DNA from: Agarivorans sp. TSD2052
GTDB lineage: Bacteria; Pseudomonadota; Gammaproteobacteria; Enterobacterales; Celerinatantimonadaceae
NCBI RefSeq assembly: GCF_023238625.1
Contig: NZ_CP096670.1
Location: forward strand, 4,050,001-4,114,000
DNA: 64,000 bases
Direction of reading: 5' to 3'
Part shown: piece after piece, positions 17,613 through 25,864 of the stretch
How positions within the stretch are numbered: position 1 is the first letter of the stretch
Layout of the letters: every line of letters begins with the position of its first letter
The notes under the pieces: model-generated
What the model saw: the letters and a program-made list of their open reading frames with translations, nothing else
Databases searched by the model: none
What the model was told of the DNA's origin: nothing
Position numbers and translations under genes: made by a program

Positions 17613-19010
17613 ATGACAACTAAAAAAATGGGCATAACCCCACTGGCATTGTTTAGCTTATGTGCGGTACTGGTCGTAGACACCTTAACGGCGTCAGCGT
17701 CTATAGGCGTAAGTTCTCTAGGGTGGTGGACACTCATCTTAGTTATTTTTGTGATTCCTTATGGCTTGATCACCTCAGAACTCAGCGCCGCCTACCCCGG
17801 AGAGGGAGGCATTTACGACTGGGTAAAGAAAGCCTTTGGCTCCAGCTGGGCTATTAGAACGACCTGGTTTTACTGGATAAATGTTGGCTTGTGGATGCCC
17901 GCGGTGTACATCTTATTTGCCGGTATGTTTTCAGAACTATTTGCGCCAGACTTACCCCTTAGCGCTCAGGTGTTTATTTGCATAAGCCTGACTTGGCTAA
18001 CCGTGTGGGTATGTAATATCTCAGTTGATGTGGGGGTGCTAATTACCAATGTATGTGCGGTATTAAAAGTGCTCATTATCTCGGTGCTTGGCATAGGCGG
18101 TTTTATTTATGCGATGAAAAATGGTGTTGCCAACGAATTTAGCTTAGCGGCAGTAATGCCTTCTTTTGATTCCGGAGCGGCATTTCTTCCTGCGTTAGTC
18201 TTCAATTTAATGGGCTTTGAATTGGTCGCCACCATGACTAAAGAAATGAAAGACGTAAAACAAATTCCCAAGGTGGTGTTCTTAGCCATTGCAATTACGG
18301 CCTTTCTCTACATTATTGGCACCTTGGGCATACTAATGGCACTGCCGGTTGAAGAAGTGGGCTTAGTAGCAGGCATTATTGATGCCCTTAAAGTACTGTT
18401 TGGCAATGGTCCGCTAGGTATATTTATGACCTATGCGCTAGGCGTTGTGACCCTACTGACCTTTATTGGCAATATGGTGAGCTGGACCATGGGTTCTAGC
18501 CGCGCTGCTGCGCAGTCAGCTAAAGACGGTGAGTTACCTAACATTGTGGCAAAAAGCTCTGCTAAATACGCCACCCCGGTAGGTGCGAACATCATCACAG
18601 GGTTAGTTTCTACTGCCGTTATTTTCATCTACACTTTTTTTGCTAACACCAATGATGAGTTGTTCTGGTCGATGTTTGCCTTTTCAAGCTGCATCTTCCT
18701 ATTACCTTACTTATTGATGTTCCCTGCTTACTTAAAGCTGCGTATTAACGATCCAGCAACAGCCCGGCCATTTAAAATACCGGGCGGGCTTAAAGTGCAG
18801 CTAGCGATGACCGTTATTTGTTTCCTCGTTATCTTACAAGCGGTGGTGCTATTTATCTTCCCAGATATCATTTTCGGCACTATCGATTGGCAATATACCA
18901 TTCCGGTATTAAGCGGCGTGCTAGCCACCATTGCCCTTGGTGAGCTGCTACTGCTACGAGCGAAACGACAAAGTAGCCCACTGAATCTGGCCAGCGAAAC
19001 AGGAGCTTAA
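17613..19010 (+). CDS. APC-superfamily amino acid/polyamine permease
   Basis: A 465-residue transporter with about 12 membrane segments. The N-terminal region contains LSAAYPGEGGIYDWVKKAFG, the consensus region of APC permeases. It sits 4 bp after aguB and 2 bp before aguA, which points to agmatine import, or agmatine/putrescine exchange, as substrate (inference from context). The residue pattern alone does not settle the substrate; it also resembles glutamate/GABA-type members. Confidence 0.88.
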   Translation: MTTKKMGITPLALFSLCAVLVVDTLTASASIGVSSLGWWTLILVIFVIPYGLITSELSAAYPGEGGIYDWVKKAFGSSWAIRTTWFYWINVGLWMPAVYILFAGMFSELFAPDLPLSAQVFICISLTWLTVWVCNISVDVGVLITNVCAVLKVLIISVLGIGGFIYAMKNGVANEFSLAAVMPSFDSGAAFLPALVFNLMGFELVATMTKEMKDVKQIPKVVFLAIAITAFLYIIGTLGILMALPVEEVGLVAGIIDALKVLFGNGPLGIFMTYALGVVTLLTFIGNMVSWTMGSSRAAAQSAKDGELPNIVAKSSAKYATPVGANIITGLVSTAVIFIYTFFANTNDELFWSMFAFSSCIFLLPYLLMFPAYLKLRINDPATARPFKIPGGLKVQLAMTVICFLVILQAVVLFIFPDIIFGTIDWQYTIPVLSGVLATIALGELLLLRAKRQSSPLNLASETGA

Positions 19011-19012
19011 GC

Positions 19013-20104
19013 ATGAGCAGAATCATCGAAGAGGTACCTGCCAGTGCCGGTTTTTATATGCCCGGTGAACACCAGCCACAAAGCGAAGTGTGGATGTCAT
19101 GGCCATTACGCAGCAATAACTGGCGCTATAGCGGCAAGTTTGCCCAACACGCTTTTGTAGAGGTAGCAATAACGATTGCCCAAGCTACGCCAGTGGTAAT
19201 GTTGGTTGAACAAAGCCAATACGCTAATGCGCGGGCCCAGTTGCCAGCACATATCAAAGTGATTGAGATGTCTTATAACGACAGCTGGATGCGCGACATT
19301 GGCGCTACTTACGTGGTTAATCAAGGAGGCGAGCGCCGCGGTATTAGTTGGCAATTTAATGCGTGGGGCGGCTTAGTTGATGGCCTTTATTTCCCTTGGG
19401 ATCTAGATGATGCGGTGGCCGAGAAGATGCTCAATATCACTGGAGACGCTAGCTACAAAGCCCCCTTTGTATTAGAAGGCGGAGCCATTCACACTGACGG
19501 TGACGGCACCTTATATACCACCAAAGAATGCTTGCTTCACCCCAGCAGAAACCCTGATTTGTCTCAGCAACAAATAGAAGAGAATCTAAAAAGCTATTTG
19601 GGTATAGAGAAAATCATCTGGCTAGACAAGGGCTTATATAACGACGAAACCAATGGGCATGTAGACAATATCATGCATGTAATTAAGCCCGGAGAAGTAG
19701 CTCTCACTTGCTGTGATGATCCCAGCGACCCGCAATATGCCATTAGCCAAGCCGCGTATAAACAGCTCAGTAATGAACGCGATGCCAAGGGCCGTGCGCT
19801 AAAAATATATAAACTCCCCATGCCTGGCCCTCTTTATATGAGTGAAGAGGAAGCGGCGGGAATAGACCAAACCGAGGGCATGCAACGTGAGGCCGGTGAG
19901 CGATTAGCGGCGTCTTACGCCAACTTCCTGATAAGCAATGGCTTAGTGGTGTTTCCTCTACTAGATGAAGCTAACGATGAATTGGCCAAAAATGTGTTGA
20001 TTGAGGCATTTCCTGAGCATAAGGTAGTGGGAGTGACGGCGCGTGAAATCTTACTGGGTGGCGGCAATATTCATTGCATTACCCAACAAGTGCCTAGCGT
20101 CTAA
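19013..20104 (+). CDS. aguA: Agmatine deiminase
   Basis: A 363-residue enzyme of the guanidino-modifying fold that turns agmatine into N-carbamoylputrescine and ammonia. It has the N-terminal MPGEHQPQSEVWMSWP, NDSWMRDIGAT, the LEGGAIHTDGDGT block, the His motif NGHVDN, and the nucleophile Cys355 in GGGNIHCITQQ. The size matches AguA. It is the last gene of the aguB-permease-aguA operon; a hairpin follows. Confidence 0.96.
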   Translation: MSRIIEEVPASAGFYMPGEHQPQSEVWMSWPLRSNNWRYSGKFAQHAFVEVAITIAQATPVVMLVEQSQYANARAQLPAHIKVIEMSYNDSWMRDIGATYVVNQGGERRGISWQFNAWGGLVDGLYFPWDLDDAVAEKMLNITGDASYKAPFVLEGGAIHTDGDGTLYTTKECLLHPSRNPDLSQQQIEENLKSYLGIEKIIWLDKGLYNDETNGHVDNIMHVIKPGEVALTCCDDPSDPQYAISQAAYKQLSNERDAKGRALKIYKLPMPGPLYMSEEEAAGIDQTEGMQREAGERLAASYANFLISNGLVVFPLLDEANDELAKNVLIEAFPEHKVVGVTAREILLGGGNIHCITQQVPSV

Positions 20105-20127
20105 CTTCGCAGACAAACACCTCGTGA

Positions 20128-20167
20128 AAGATAAACCAAGTCAATGCCGCTTGGCTTGGTTTATCTT
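20128..20167. terminator. Hairpin between convergent aguA and racemase genes
   Basis: 13-bp arms at 20128-20140 (AAGATAAACCAAG) and 20155-20167 with a 14-base loop, in the 66-bp gap between the two stop codons. It is AT-rich, with a short T-run on plus. It probably ends the agu operon and perhaps also the opposing operon. Confidence 0.65.
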
Positions 20168-20170
20168 GTT

Positions 20171-20866
20171 TCAGTACTTATCCACCGCCGGTGAATAACC
20201 ACCTAAACGGGAAGTATTCACTCCTAAACGCACCAAGCTTTCACATAACGACACCGCACAAGACACTCCATCTAACACTGGTAAACCGTATTTTATAGAC
20301 AAAGCGTTGGCTAAATCGGTCATACCTGCACAACCTAATACAATTGCTTCGGCGCGATCTTGAATAATGGCCTGTTCAATTTCGCTAGAAATTTTTGACA
20401 AGGCTGCAGGATTATTCTCTTCAAGCTCTAATACCGCGACTTCAGATGAGCGCACTTTCACGCATTTTCTGTCCATACCATAGCCCAGCAAATTATGCTC
20501 TAATGCTGGTACCGAGCGGGCCAAGGTGGTGACCACCGAAAACTTATTAGCCAGCATCGACGCCACATGACAAGCCGCTTCACCAATGCCAAGCACCGGT
20601 TTATCGGTCAAGCAGCGCACGGCATCCAAGCCGGTATCATCAAAGCACGCAATCACAATGGCATCGTAATTCACCACTGCCTGAATCGCCGCTAACATAC
20701 CGGGAATGCTTAAGGCTTCGTCGTAATAACCTTCTATAGACGCAGGTCCATGTTGCGAATGCACTGCAATAATATCAGTGCCAGTCGCCGCAATCTGCTT
20801 GGCTGACAGGGCGATTTTGTCGGTCATGGCCGCTGAGGTATTAGGATTAACTACCAGAATTCGCAT
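20171..20866 (-). CDS. Asp/Glu/hydantoin racemase family protein
   Basis: A 231-residue protein. It begins ILVVNPNTSAAMT, and the two cysteines expected for a cofactor-independent racemase are present: Cys74 (VIACFDD) and Cys179 (VLGCAGM). The family includes hydantoin racemase and allantoin racemase. It is the last gene of an operon with a branched-chain-type ABC importer, 6 bp after the livF-like gene, so it may racemise the imported compound. No hydantoinase or carbamoylase is next to it, so the substrate is unproven. Confidence 0.85.
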   Translation of the reverse strand: MRILVVNPNTSAAMTDKIALSAKQIAATGTDIIAVHSQHGPASIEGYYDEALSIPGMLAAIQAVVNYDAIVIACFDDTGLDAVRCLTDKPVLGIGEAACHVASMLANKFSVVTTLARSVPALEHNLLGYGMDRKCVKVRSSEVAVLELEENNPAALSKISSEIEQAIIQDRAEAIVLGCAGMTDLANALSIKYGLPVLDGVSCAVSLCESLVRLGVNTSRLGGYSPAVDKY

Positions 20867-20872
20867 CGTTGG

Positions 20873-21595
20873 TTACACCTCTCCGCCGAGATAAGCGGCT
20901 TTAATCCGCTGATCATTCATCAACTCACTGGACTGCCCTTCAAGCACTACCGAGCCGGTAGATAAGGCATAGGTGCGATTGGAAATAGACATCGCCATGC
21001 GACTATTTTGCTCTACCAACAATACACTTACGTCTTGGTCCCTAGAGATAGCGACAATAGAGCGAGCAATGTCTTGTACTAACTTGGGCGCAATACCTAA
21101 GCTAGGCTCATCGAGCAATAACACTTTAGGTTTTGCCATCAGGGCTCGACCAATCACCATCATTTGCTGCTCGCCCCCTGATAGAGTACTAGCCTGCTGC
21201 TGGTAACGCTCACGCAGCCTGGGAAAACGCTCTAAAACACTGTCGAGCGTGTCGGCAATACCGGCTTTGTCATTCCGGGTAAATGCCCCCATCAATAAAT
21301 TGTCTTTAATCGACATTAACGGGAAAACCCGTCGCCCTTCTGGCACCATGGCAATGCCCTTTTTCACAATATCGGGTGCAGAAGTGCCATCGAGACGCTC
21401 ACCTAGATAGTGAATAGCCCCCGACTTAATGTCAGTTAAACCGGTGATGGCTCGCAAGATAGAGGATTTCCCCGCACCATTGGCCCCAATAAGCGCCACG
21501 GTTTCACCTTGATGCAAATTAATCGATACCCCTTTTAGGGCATAAACGTGATCGTAATAAAGTTCTACATTGTCAAAACGAAGTATTTCGGTCAT
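20873..21595 (-). CDS. LIV-type ABC transporter ATP-binding protein (LivF-like)
   Basis: A 240-residue ATPase. Walker A GANGAGKSS, signature LSGGEQQMM and Walker B VLLLDEPSLG are intact. The VPEGRRVFPLM segment is typical of the LivF branch. It energises import with the LivG-like partner encoded 3 bp upstream. The operon order is binding protein, LivH, LivM, LivG, LivF, racemase. The substrate is probably an amino acid, amide or hydantoin-like compound. Confidence 0.92.
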   Translation of the reverse strand: MTEILRFDNVELYYDHVYALKGVSINLHQGETVALIGANGAGKSSILRAITGLTDIKSGAIHYLGERLDGTSAPDIVKKGIAMVPEGRRVFPLMSIKDNLLMGAFTRNDKAGIADTLDSVLERFPRLRERYQQQASTLSGGEQQMMVIGRALMAKPKVLLLDEPSLGIAPKLVQDIARSIVAISRDQDVSVLLVEQNSRMAMSISNRTYALSTGSVVLEGQSSELMNDQRIKAAYLGGEV

Positions 21596-21598
21596 AGC

Positions 21599-22381
21599 TT
21601 ACATCCCGATAGCTGCATCTTCTGAGCCCAAGTAAGCCTCGATGACTTTGGGGTTATTTTGAATTTCGCTAGGTGTGCCTTCGGCAATTTTCTCGCCAAA
21701 ATTAATCACAATCAGCCTATCTGATATTTTCATGACTGCCGGCATGTCATGTTCTACCAGCAATACCGTGACTTGCCGTTCGTCTCTTAGGCGCTTCACC
21801 AAGCTGACCATTTTCATGGTTTCGTCGTGGTTCATGCCTGCAAATGGTTCATCTAGCAGTAAAATAGCGGGATCAGTGGCCAAGCCGATGGCCATGCCTA
21901 AAGCGCGTAAATGGCCTTGCGGTAAATTTGACGCTAGCTCGCCGCTAATTGCCTGCATCTCTAAAAATTCGATAATTTTATCGGCTGACTCAGCAAATAT
22001 GCGTTCGTCACTGCGGGCCGCCGCACTGCCGAGAAAAAAGCCGAATAAGGAGGCTTTGGAGCGTAAGTGATGCGCCGCAATAATGTTTTCGCGCACCGTC
22101 ATTGAGCGAAACACCGTGGTTTCTTGAAAAGTACGAACCACCCCTTTACGAGCAACAATGTGCGGTGCGAGGTTATTAATTCGCTCACCTTTTAATAACA
22201 CTTCGCCACTGCTGGTGCTCAAAAATGATGAAATCAGCTGAAATAAGGTCGACTTACCCGCCCCGTTAGGACCTATTACCGACAATATCTCGCCCTTCTC
22301 TACTGAGAAGCTAATGTTATTCACCGCAGTTAAGCCACCAAATCGTTTAGTCACTCCATGCAGTTCTAATAGGGCTGTCAT
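21599..22381 (-). CDS. LIV-type ABC transporter ATP-binding protein (LivG-like)
   Basis: A 260-residue ATPase. Walker A is GPNGAGKST near residue 37 and Walker B LLLDEPFAGMN. The segment GVVRTFQETTVFRSMTVREN is typical of LivG. The ABC signature is degenerate: NLPQGHLRALGMAIGLA replaces the usual YGQQR-type motif, so this half may be less canonical than its partner. Its ATG overlaps the end of the LivM-like gene by 4 bases. Confidence 0.9.
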   Translation of the reverse strand: MTALLELHGVTKRFGGLTAVNNISFSVEKGEILSVIGPNGAGKSTLFQLISSFLSTSSGEVLLKGERINNLAPHIVARKGVVRTFQETTVFRSMTVRENIIAAHHLRSKASLFGFFLGSAAARSDERIFAESADKIIEFLEMQAISGELASNLPQGHLRALGMAIGLATDPAILLLDEPFAGMNHDETMKMVSLVKRLRDERQVTVLLVEHDMPAVMKISDRLIVINFGEKIAEGTPSEIQNNPKVIEAYLGSEDAAIGM

Positions 22382-23349
22382 AAGCGCTCCTTTTTTCGTT
22401 CCAGCAGACTAAATACGCCGTTGGGTAACACCAACATCAAAATGATCAGTAGGCTAGAAAAAATCAGCATTTGATACTTACCAGCGGTAAATAATAAATC
22501 CCAACCGAAGTACAACATTAAAGTGCCTAACATCGGCCCAAATACATAACCTAAGCCCCCCAAGAAACAGTTCAACATGAAGTTAACACTGTCGGCGACT
22601 TGGAAAGATGAAGGGTAAATTGATTGCGAAATGGCAACAAAACTCGCCCCAGCAATGCCGCCAAAAAAGGACGATATTGAATAGGTTACAATCCGCAAGT
22701 AAGCGGTATTTACACCAATAGAGGCCGATAACTCTTCATTTTGCTGCAATGAGCGACACAGATGCCCCAAACGCGAGTTAACCAAGCGCCACACTACCGC
22801 GTAAGCGATGATCATGAGGGTCACAGCCATCAGGTAGAACGCAATTTTAGGATTGTCTAGGCTAGCAAAATCGGGGATCAGGGTAATGCCGAAAATTTCT
22901 ACCGCCTTAGGTAGCGGAATAGAAGTAATACCCTTGGCACCTTGTGTCACAGGTAATGCCAAAGCCGTTAGGCGCATCACTTCGGTTAACACTAACGTCA
23001 CCATGGCAAAATACACGCCGCGTAACCTTAAAATCGGCAGCCCGATAAATACCGATAATACGGCACAAAATAGCCCAGCTAAAGGCAAGCTAAGCCAAAA
23101 GTTAAGCCCTGCTTGGGTCACTAAAATAGCCGATACATAGCCACCGGCTAAAGCATAAGCCCCTTGGCCAATATTTATCCGGCCAATATAAAAGGTTAAC
23201 CATACCCCCGCCGATGCAATCGACAACAAAGCCACTGAAGTGAGCGTGTAATAAAAATCGCTGCGCCCAGTTAACGTAATCACTAACGGAACCAGTAAGT
23301 AAACCGCGAGCAAAAAAAGCGCTATTCGAAACACCATTTTTTTGTTCAT
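22378..23349 (-). CDS. LIV-type ABC transporter permease (LivM-like)
   Basis: A 323-residue membrane protein with about 9-10 helices. The motifs YIGRINIGQGAYALAGGYVSA and LPILRLRGVYFAMVTL are those of LivM permeases. It forms the channel with the LivH-like protein encoded 4 bp upstream. There are no frameshifts. Confidence 0.92.
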   Translation of the reverse strand: MNKKMVFRIALFLLAVYLLVPLVITLTGRSDFYYTLTSVALLSIASAGVWLTFYIGRINIGQGAYALAGGYVSAILVTQAGLNFWLSLPLAGLFCAVLSVFIGLPILRLRGVYFAMVTLVLTEVMRLTALALPVTQGAKGITSIPLPKAVEIFGITLIPDFASLDNPKIAFYLMAVTLMIIAYAVVWRLVNSRLGHLCRSLQQNEELSASIGVNTAYLRIVTYSISSFFGGIAGASFVAISQSIYPSSFQVADSVNFMLNCFLGGLGYVFGPMLGTLMLYFGWDLLFTAGKYQMLIFSSLLIILMLVLPNGVFSLLERKKERL

Positions 23350-23353
23350 ACTA

Positions 23354-24223
23354 TTAGCCCCATGGTTTGCCCATTAGCCCTTGTGGGCGAATGGCTAAAA
23401 AGATCATCAACGATGCAAAAATCACCAAATAAGTGATATCGCCATATTCCGATAACACCGACAAACCAACACTTTCTAACATGCCTAAGATAAAACCGCC
23501 GGCGATCGCCCCAGAGATAACCCCAGCCCCGCCAATCATGATCATCATGAACGCTTTAATTGAAGCGGGCCCGCCCATGCCAAGGTTAATACCGGTGATA
23601 GTAACCAATAAGCCACCCACCACACCGGCCAAGCTGGCACCTAAAGCGAAGCCAATCATTTGGTAGCGATCAACGTTCACCCCCATTAATTGGGCGGCAA
23701 CTTTATCCTGTGCCAAGGCCCGCATGGCGCGGCCAGGTTTGGAATATTGCATAAATATGATAAACACCACGATCATCGCAATAGCAATTAAGCCAATCAC
23801 TATTCGGTCGTAGGGCATGATGATGCGAAAGTCCCAGTTAAACACCCCGTCGATTATTTTGGGAACACCGCGCTGTTTTTCTCCAAAACTTAACAAGATG
23901 ACCGCGTCGAGAAAGAAGGCGATACCCGCAGCCAGTAGCATGGAGCTCTCATCGCGTTTGGATTTCTTAATCACTGGCCGAAATAAGAATTTCTCTATTA
24001 AGCCCCCCACCACCGCAAGGGTAACGGCTGACAAAATTAAGCCCACTAAGAAAGGCAATTCAAACTGCACCACGATGGTGTAGGTAACAAAGCCACCTAA
24101 CACATACATTTGCCCATGGGCAAAATTGAGTACGTTCATCAACGAAAAAATCAGTGTTAGGCCTAGCGCAATCAAGGCATATTGCGCTCCAAGATAAAGA
24201 CCATTAACGACAATCTGTTCCAT
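23354..24223 (-). CDS. LIV-type ABC transporter permease (LivH-like)
   Basis: A 289-residue membrane protein with about 8 helices. It begins MEQIVVNGLYLGAQYALIAL and carries NVLNFAHGQMYVLGG and PASIKAFMMIMIGGAG, typical of LivH. An upstream in-frame start at 24244 exists, but the ATG at 24223 has GAAGGG 8 bases upstream and fits the family. It is separated from the binding-protein gene by 98 bp that hold three hairpins. Confidence 0.92.
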   Translation of the reverse strand: MEQIVVNGLYLGAQYALIALGLTLIFSLMNVLNFAHGQMYVLGGFVTYTIVVQFELPFLVGLILSAVTLAVVGGLIEKFLFRPVIKKSKRDESSMLLAAGIAFFLDAVILLSFGEKQRGVPKIIDGVFNWDFRIIMPYDRIVIGLIAIAMIVVFIIFMQYSKPGRAMRALAQDKVAAQLMGVNVDRYQMIGFALGASLAGVVGGLLVTITGINLGMGGPASIKAFMMIMIGGAGVISGAIAGGFILGMLESVGLSVLSEYGDITYLVIFASLMIFLAIRPQGLMGKPWG

Positions 24224-24239
24224 AACTAACCCTTCACAA

Positions 24240-24315
24240 AGCATTCTCTATAGAATGCTTGGCTTCTCAGTATGAGTCGCCAAGCATCGGTGGCAGCCGC
24301 TATATAGCTGCCACC
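24240..24315 (-). terminator. Hairpin cluster (attenuator-like) between binding protein and permease genes
   Basis: Three inverted repeats are packed together. C: GGTGGCAGC/GCTGCCACC at 24289-24297 and 24307-24315. B: ATGCTTGGC/GCCAAGCAT at 24255-24287. A: AGCATTCT/AGAATGCT at 24240-24259. A and B share bases and exclude each other. No long T-tract is present. The likely role is to raise binding-protein mRNA over permease mRNA, as is common in such operons (inference). Confidence 0.5.
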
Positions 24316-24321
24316 TTTGAT

Positions 24322-25509
24322 TTAATCAACAGTGGCTACAAACAAGGTTTCAAATTGGCCATCACGATAAACATTGACCACGAGTGGTACCGCTACTTGG
24401 CGTTTTTGACCAAATGAAGACATACCCACATAGCTCAACTTGGCATCACCCACCATGTAAGGGTTAGGCGCTTCAAAGGTATCCATCGTTGCTTGGAACG
24501 CCGCTACGTCTTTCATCGCTGCGGGGTTAGCTTTTAGCGTTTCAAGGATGTACTCAAGCGCATAAACCTTAGTGTTTGACTCATCGTTATACTCACCAAA
24601 TTTCTTGGTGTAACGCTCTACAAACTCACGCATTTTATCTGACGCTAGCTCAGGCGTTGACGCACCACCCACTGAAATAAAACCGTCGGCAAGTTTGCCC
24701 GCACCTTCTTTCAAAACGTTAGCATCTTGAGCCGTTTCCGTTGAAATAAGCCCGGTATAGCCCAACTCACGCGCTGAACGAATTAACTGCGGTGCATTTG
24801 CTGGCGACACACCCGATAATACCAACAGCTCAGGTCGAGACTTAATCACCGGCAGCAACACTGGGGTAAAATCGGTGGTATCCACCTGATAAGTCACACT
24901 GCTAGACACCACCTCTAAACCAAGTGCTTTAGCCGCTGCAACACCGCCATCACGCTGACTTAAGGGGTCTGACTCGTTGGCTGCAACAAAGGCGACTTTT
25001 TTGATGCCTTTCTCGTCGATCAGGTACTGGTAAATCGCGGGGCCAGACTGGTAGTTGGCCACCATGCCTAGTACTGCATTAGAAGCTGGTTTGGTATATA
25101 GCGACTTAGGGAAAGCGTAAGGGAAATACATAATGCCCTTTTGCTCAGCCACTGGGCGCACTGCCGCGGCGCCATCATCTACGTTCGGTCCCACCACATA
25201 ATGAATACCTTCTTGCGCCATTTTCTCCATACCAGCAATTGAGCGCTTAGGATCTTTCTGGTCATCAAAGGCAACAATCTCGATGTCGTAAGTGGTGCCT
25301 CCAATGGTGTAACCACCTGTTTCGTTGATCCAATCTGCGCGCGTTTCCATTGAACGCTGATTAGAAATACCCCAAGCTGCTGCAGGGCCTGATGTTACTC
25401 CGACAAAGCCAACTTTAAGTACTGGATTAGCGGCAAAAGCGATGGTTGAACAAGTCATACTGATAGCACTCGCTAGCAGGCCGTACTTTATATAATTACG
25501 ATATTGCAT
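24322..25509 (-). CDS. LIV-type ABC transporter periplasmic substrate-binding protein
   Basis: A 395-residue type I periplasmic binding protein. A signal peptide spans about residues 1-26 (ending TIAFAA), followed by VLKVGFVGVTSGPAAAWGIS. The fold is that of Leu/Ile/Val- and amide-binding proteins. The frame runs back to 25593, but the ATG at 25509 has AAGGAG 8 bases upstream and starts the signal peptide. It is the first gene of the six-gene transporter-racemase operon, expressed from the region with three TTGTTAAC palindromes. The substrate cannot be read from the sequence. Confidence 0.9.
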   Translation of the reverse strand: MQYRNYIKYGLLASAISMTCSTIAFAANPVLKVGFVGVTSGPAAAWGISNQRSMETRADWINETGGYTIGGTTYDIEIVAFDDQKDPKRSIAGMEKMAQEGIHYVVGPNVDDGAAAVRPVAEQKGIMYFPYAFPKSLYTKPASNAVLGMVANYQSGPAIYQYLIDEKGIKKVAFVAANESDPLSQRDGGVAAAKALGLEVVSSSVTYQVDTTDFTPVLLPVIKSRPELLVLSGVSPANAPQLIRSARELGYTGLISTETAQDANVLKEGAGKLADGFISVGGASTPELASDKMREFVERYTKKFGEYNDESNTKVYALEYILETLKANPAAMKDVAAFQATMDTFEAPNPYMVGDAKLSYVGMSSFGQKRQVAVPLVVNVYRDGQFETLFVATVD

Positions 25510-25595
25510 TGTATGAACTCCTTTTAGGCACACATTAATGGTTAAATCTAAACAACAAAAAAGTGATGGTTCTTTATATTCCTTGAAACACAATG

Positions 25596-25651
25596 ATTGT
25601 TAACAATGAATAAAGTATTGTTAACGATTAATCATATCGATTGTTAACAAG
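25596..25651. promoter_or_regulatory. Three repeated palindromic operators, probable GntR sites
   Basis: ATTGTTAACAAT (25596-25607, perfect palindrome), ATTGTTAACGAT (25617-25628) and ATTGTTAACAAG (25640-25651), with start-to-start distances of 21 and 23 bp, about two helical turns. They lie 87-142 bp upstream of the binding-protein gene and about 210-270 bp from the GntR gene. The TTGT-TA-ACAA core is of the kind bound by FCD-type GntR dimers. The 25510-25864 intergenic region shows no further gene. Confidence 0.75.
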
Positions 25652-25864
25652 CAAGCCACATGCCATACTTAGCTTCTCGTTATGAGTTTTCGAAATCTAC
25701 GCTTGAAGCCCTTATATTCGGGCGATTTGAAGGGAATCAAATACTAAGGCAACATCAGCAATCAACAAAACCAAAGATAAATGGAGTAGAATTTGGATGA
25801 AAATAGTGCACAGTGACTTAAAATGCAGCACAGCTTTAATCTCAAGGATGGTTAATACGAACTC

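Noticed and set aside
20128-20167. Small regulatory RNA between aguA and the racemase gene
   Set aside because: A single AT-rich hairpin between convergent stop codons is better explained as a terminator.
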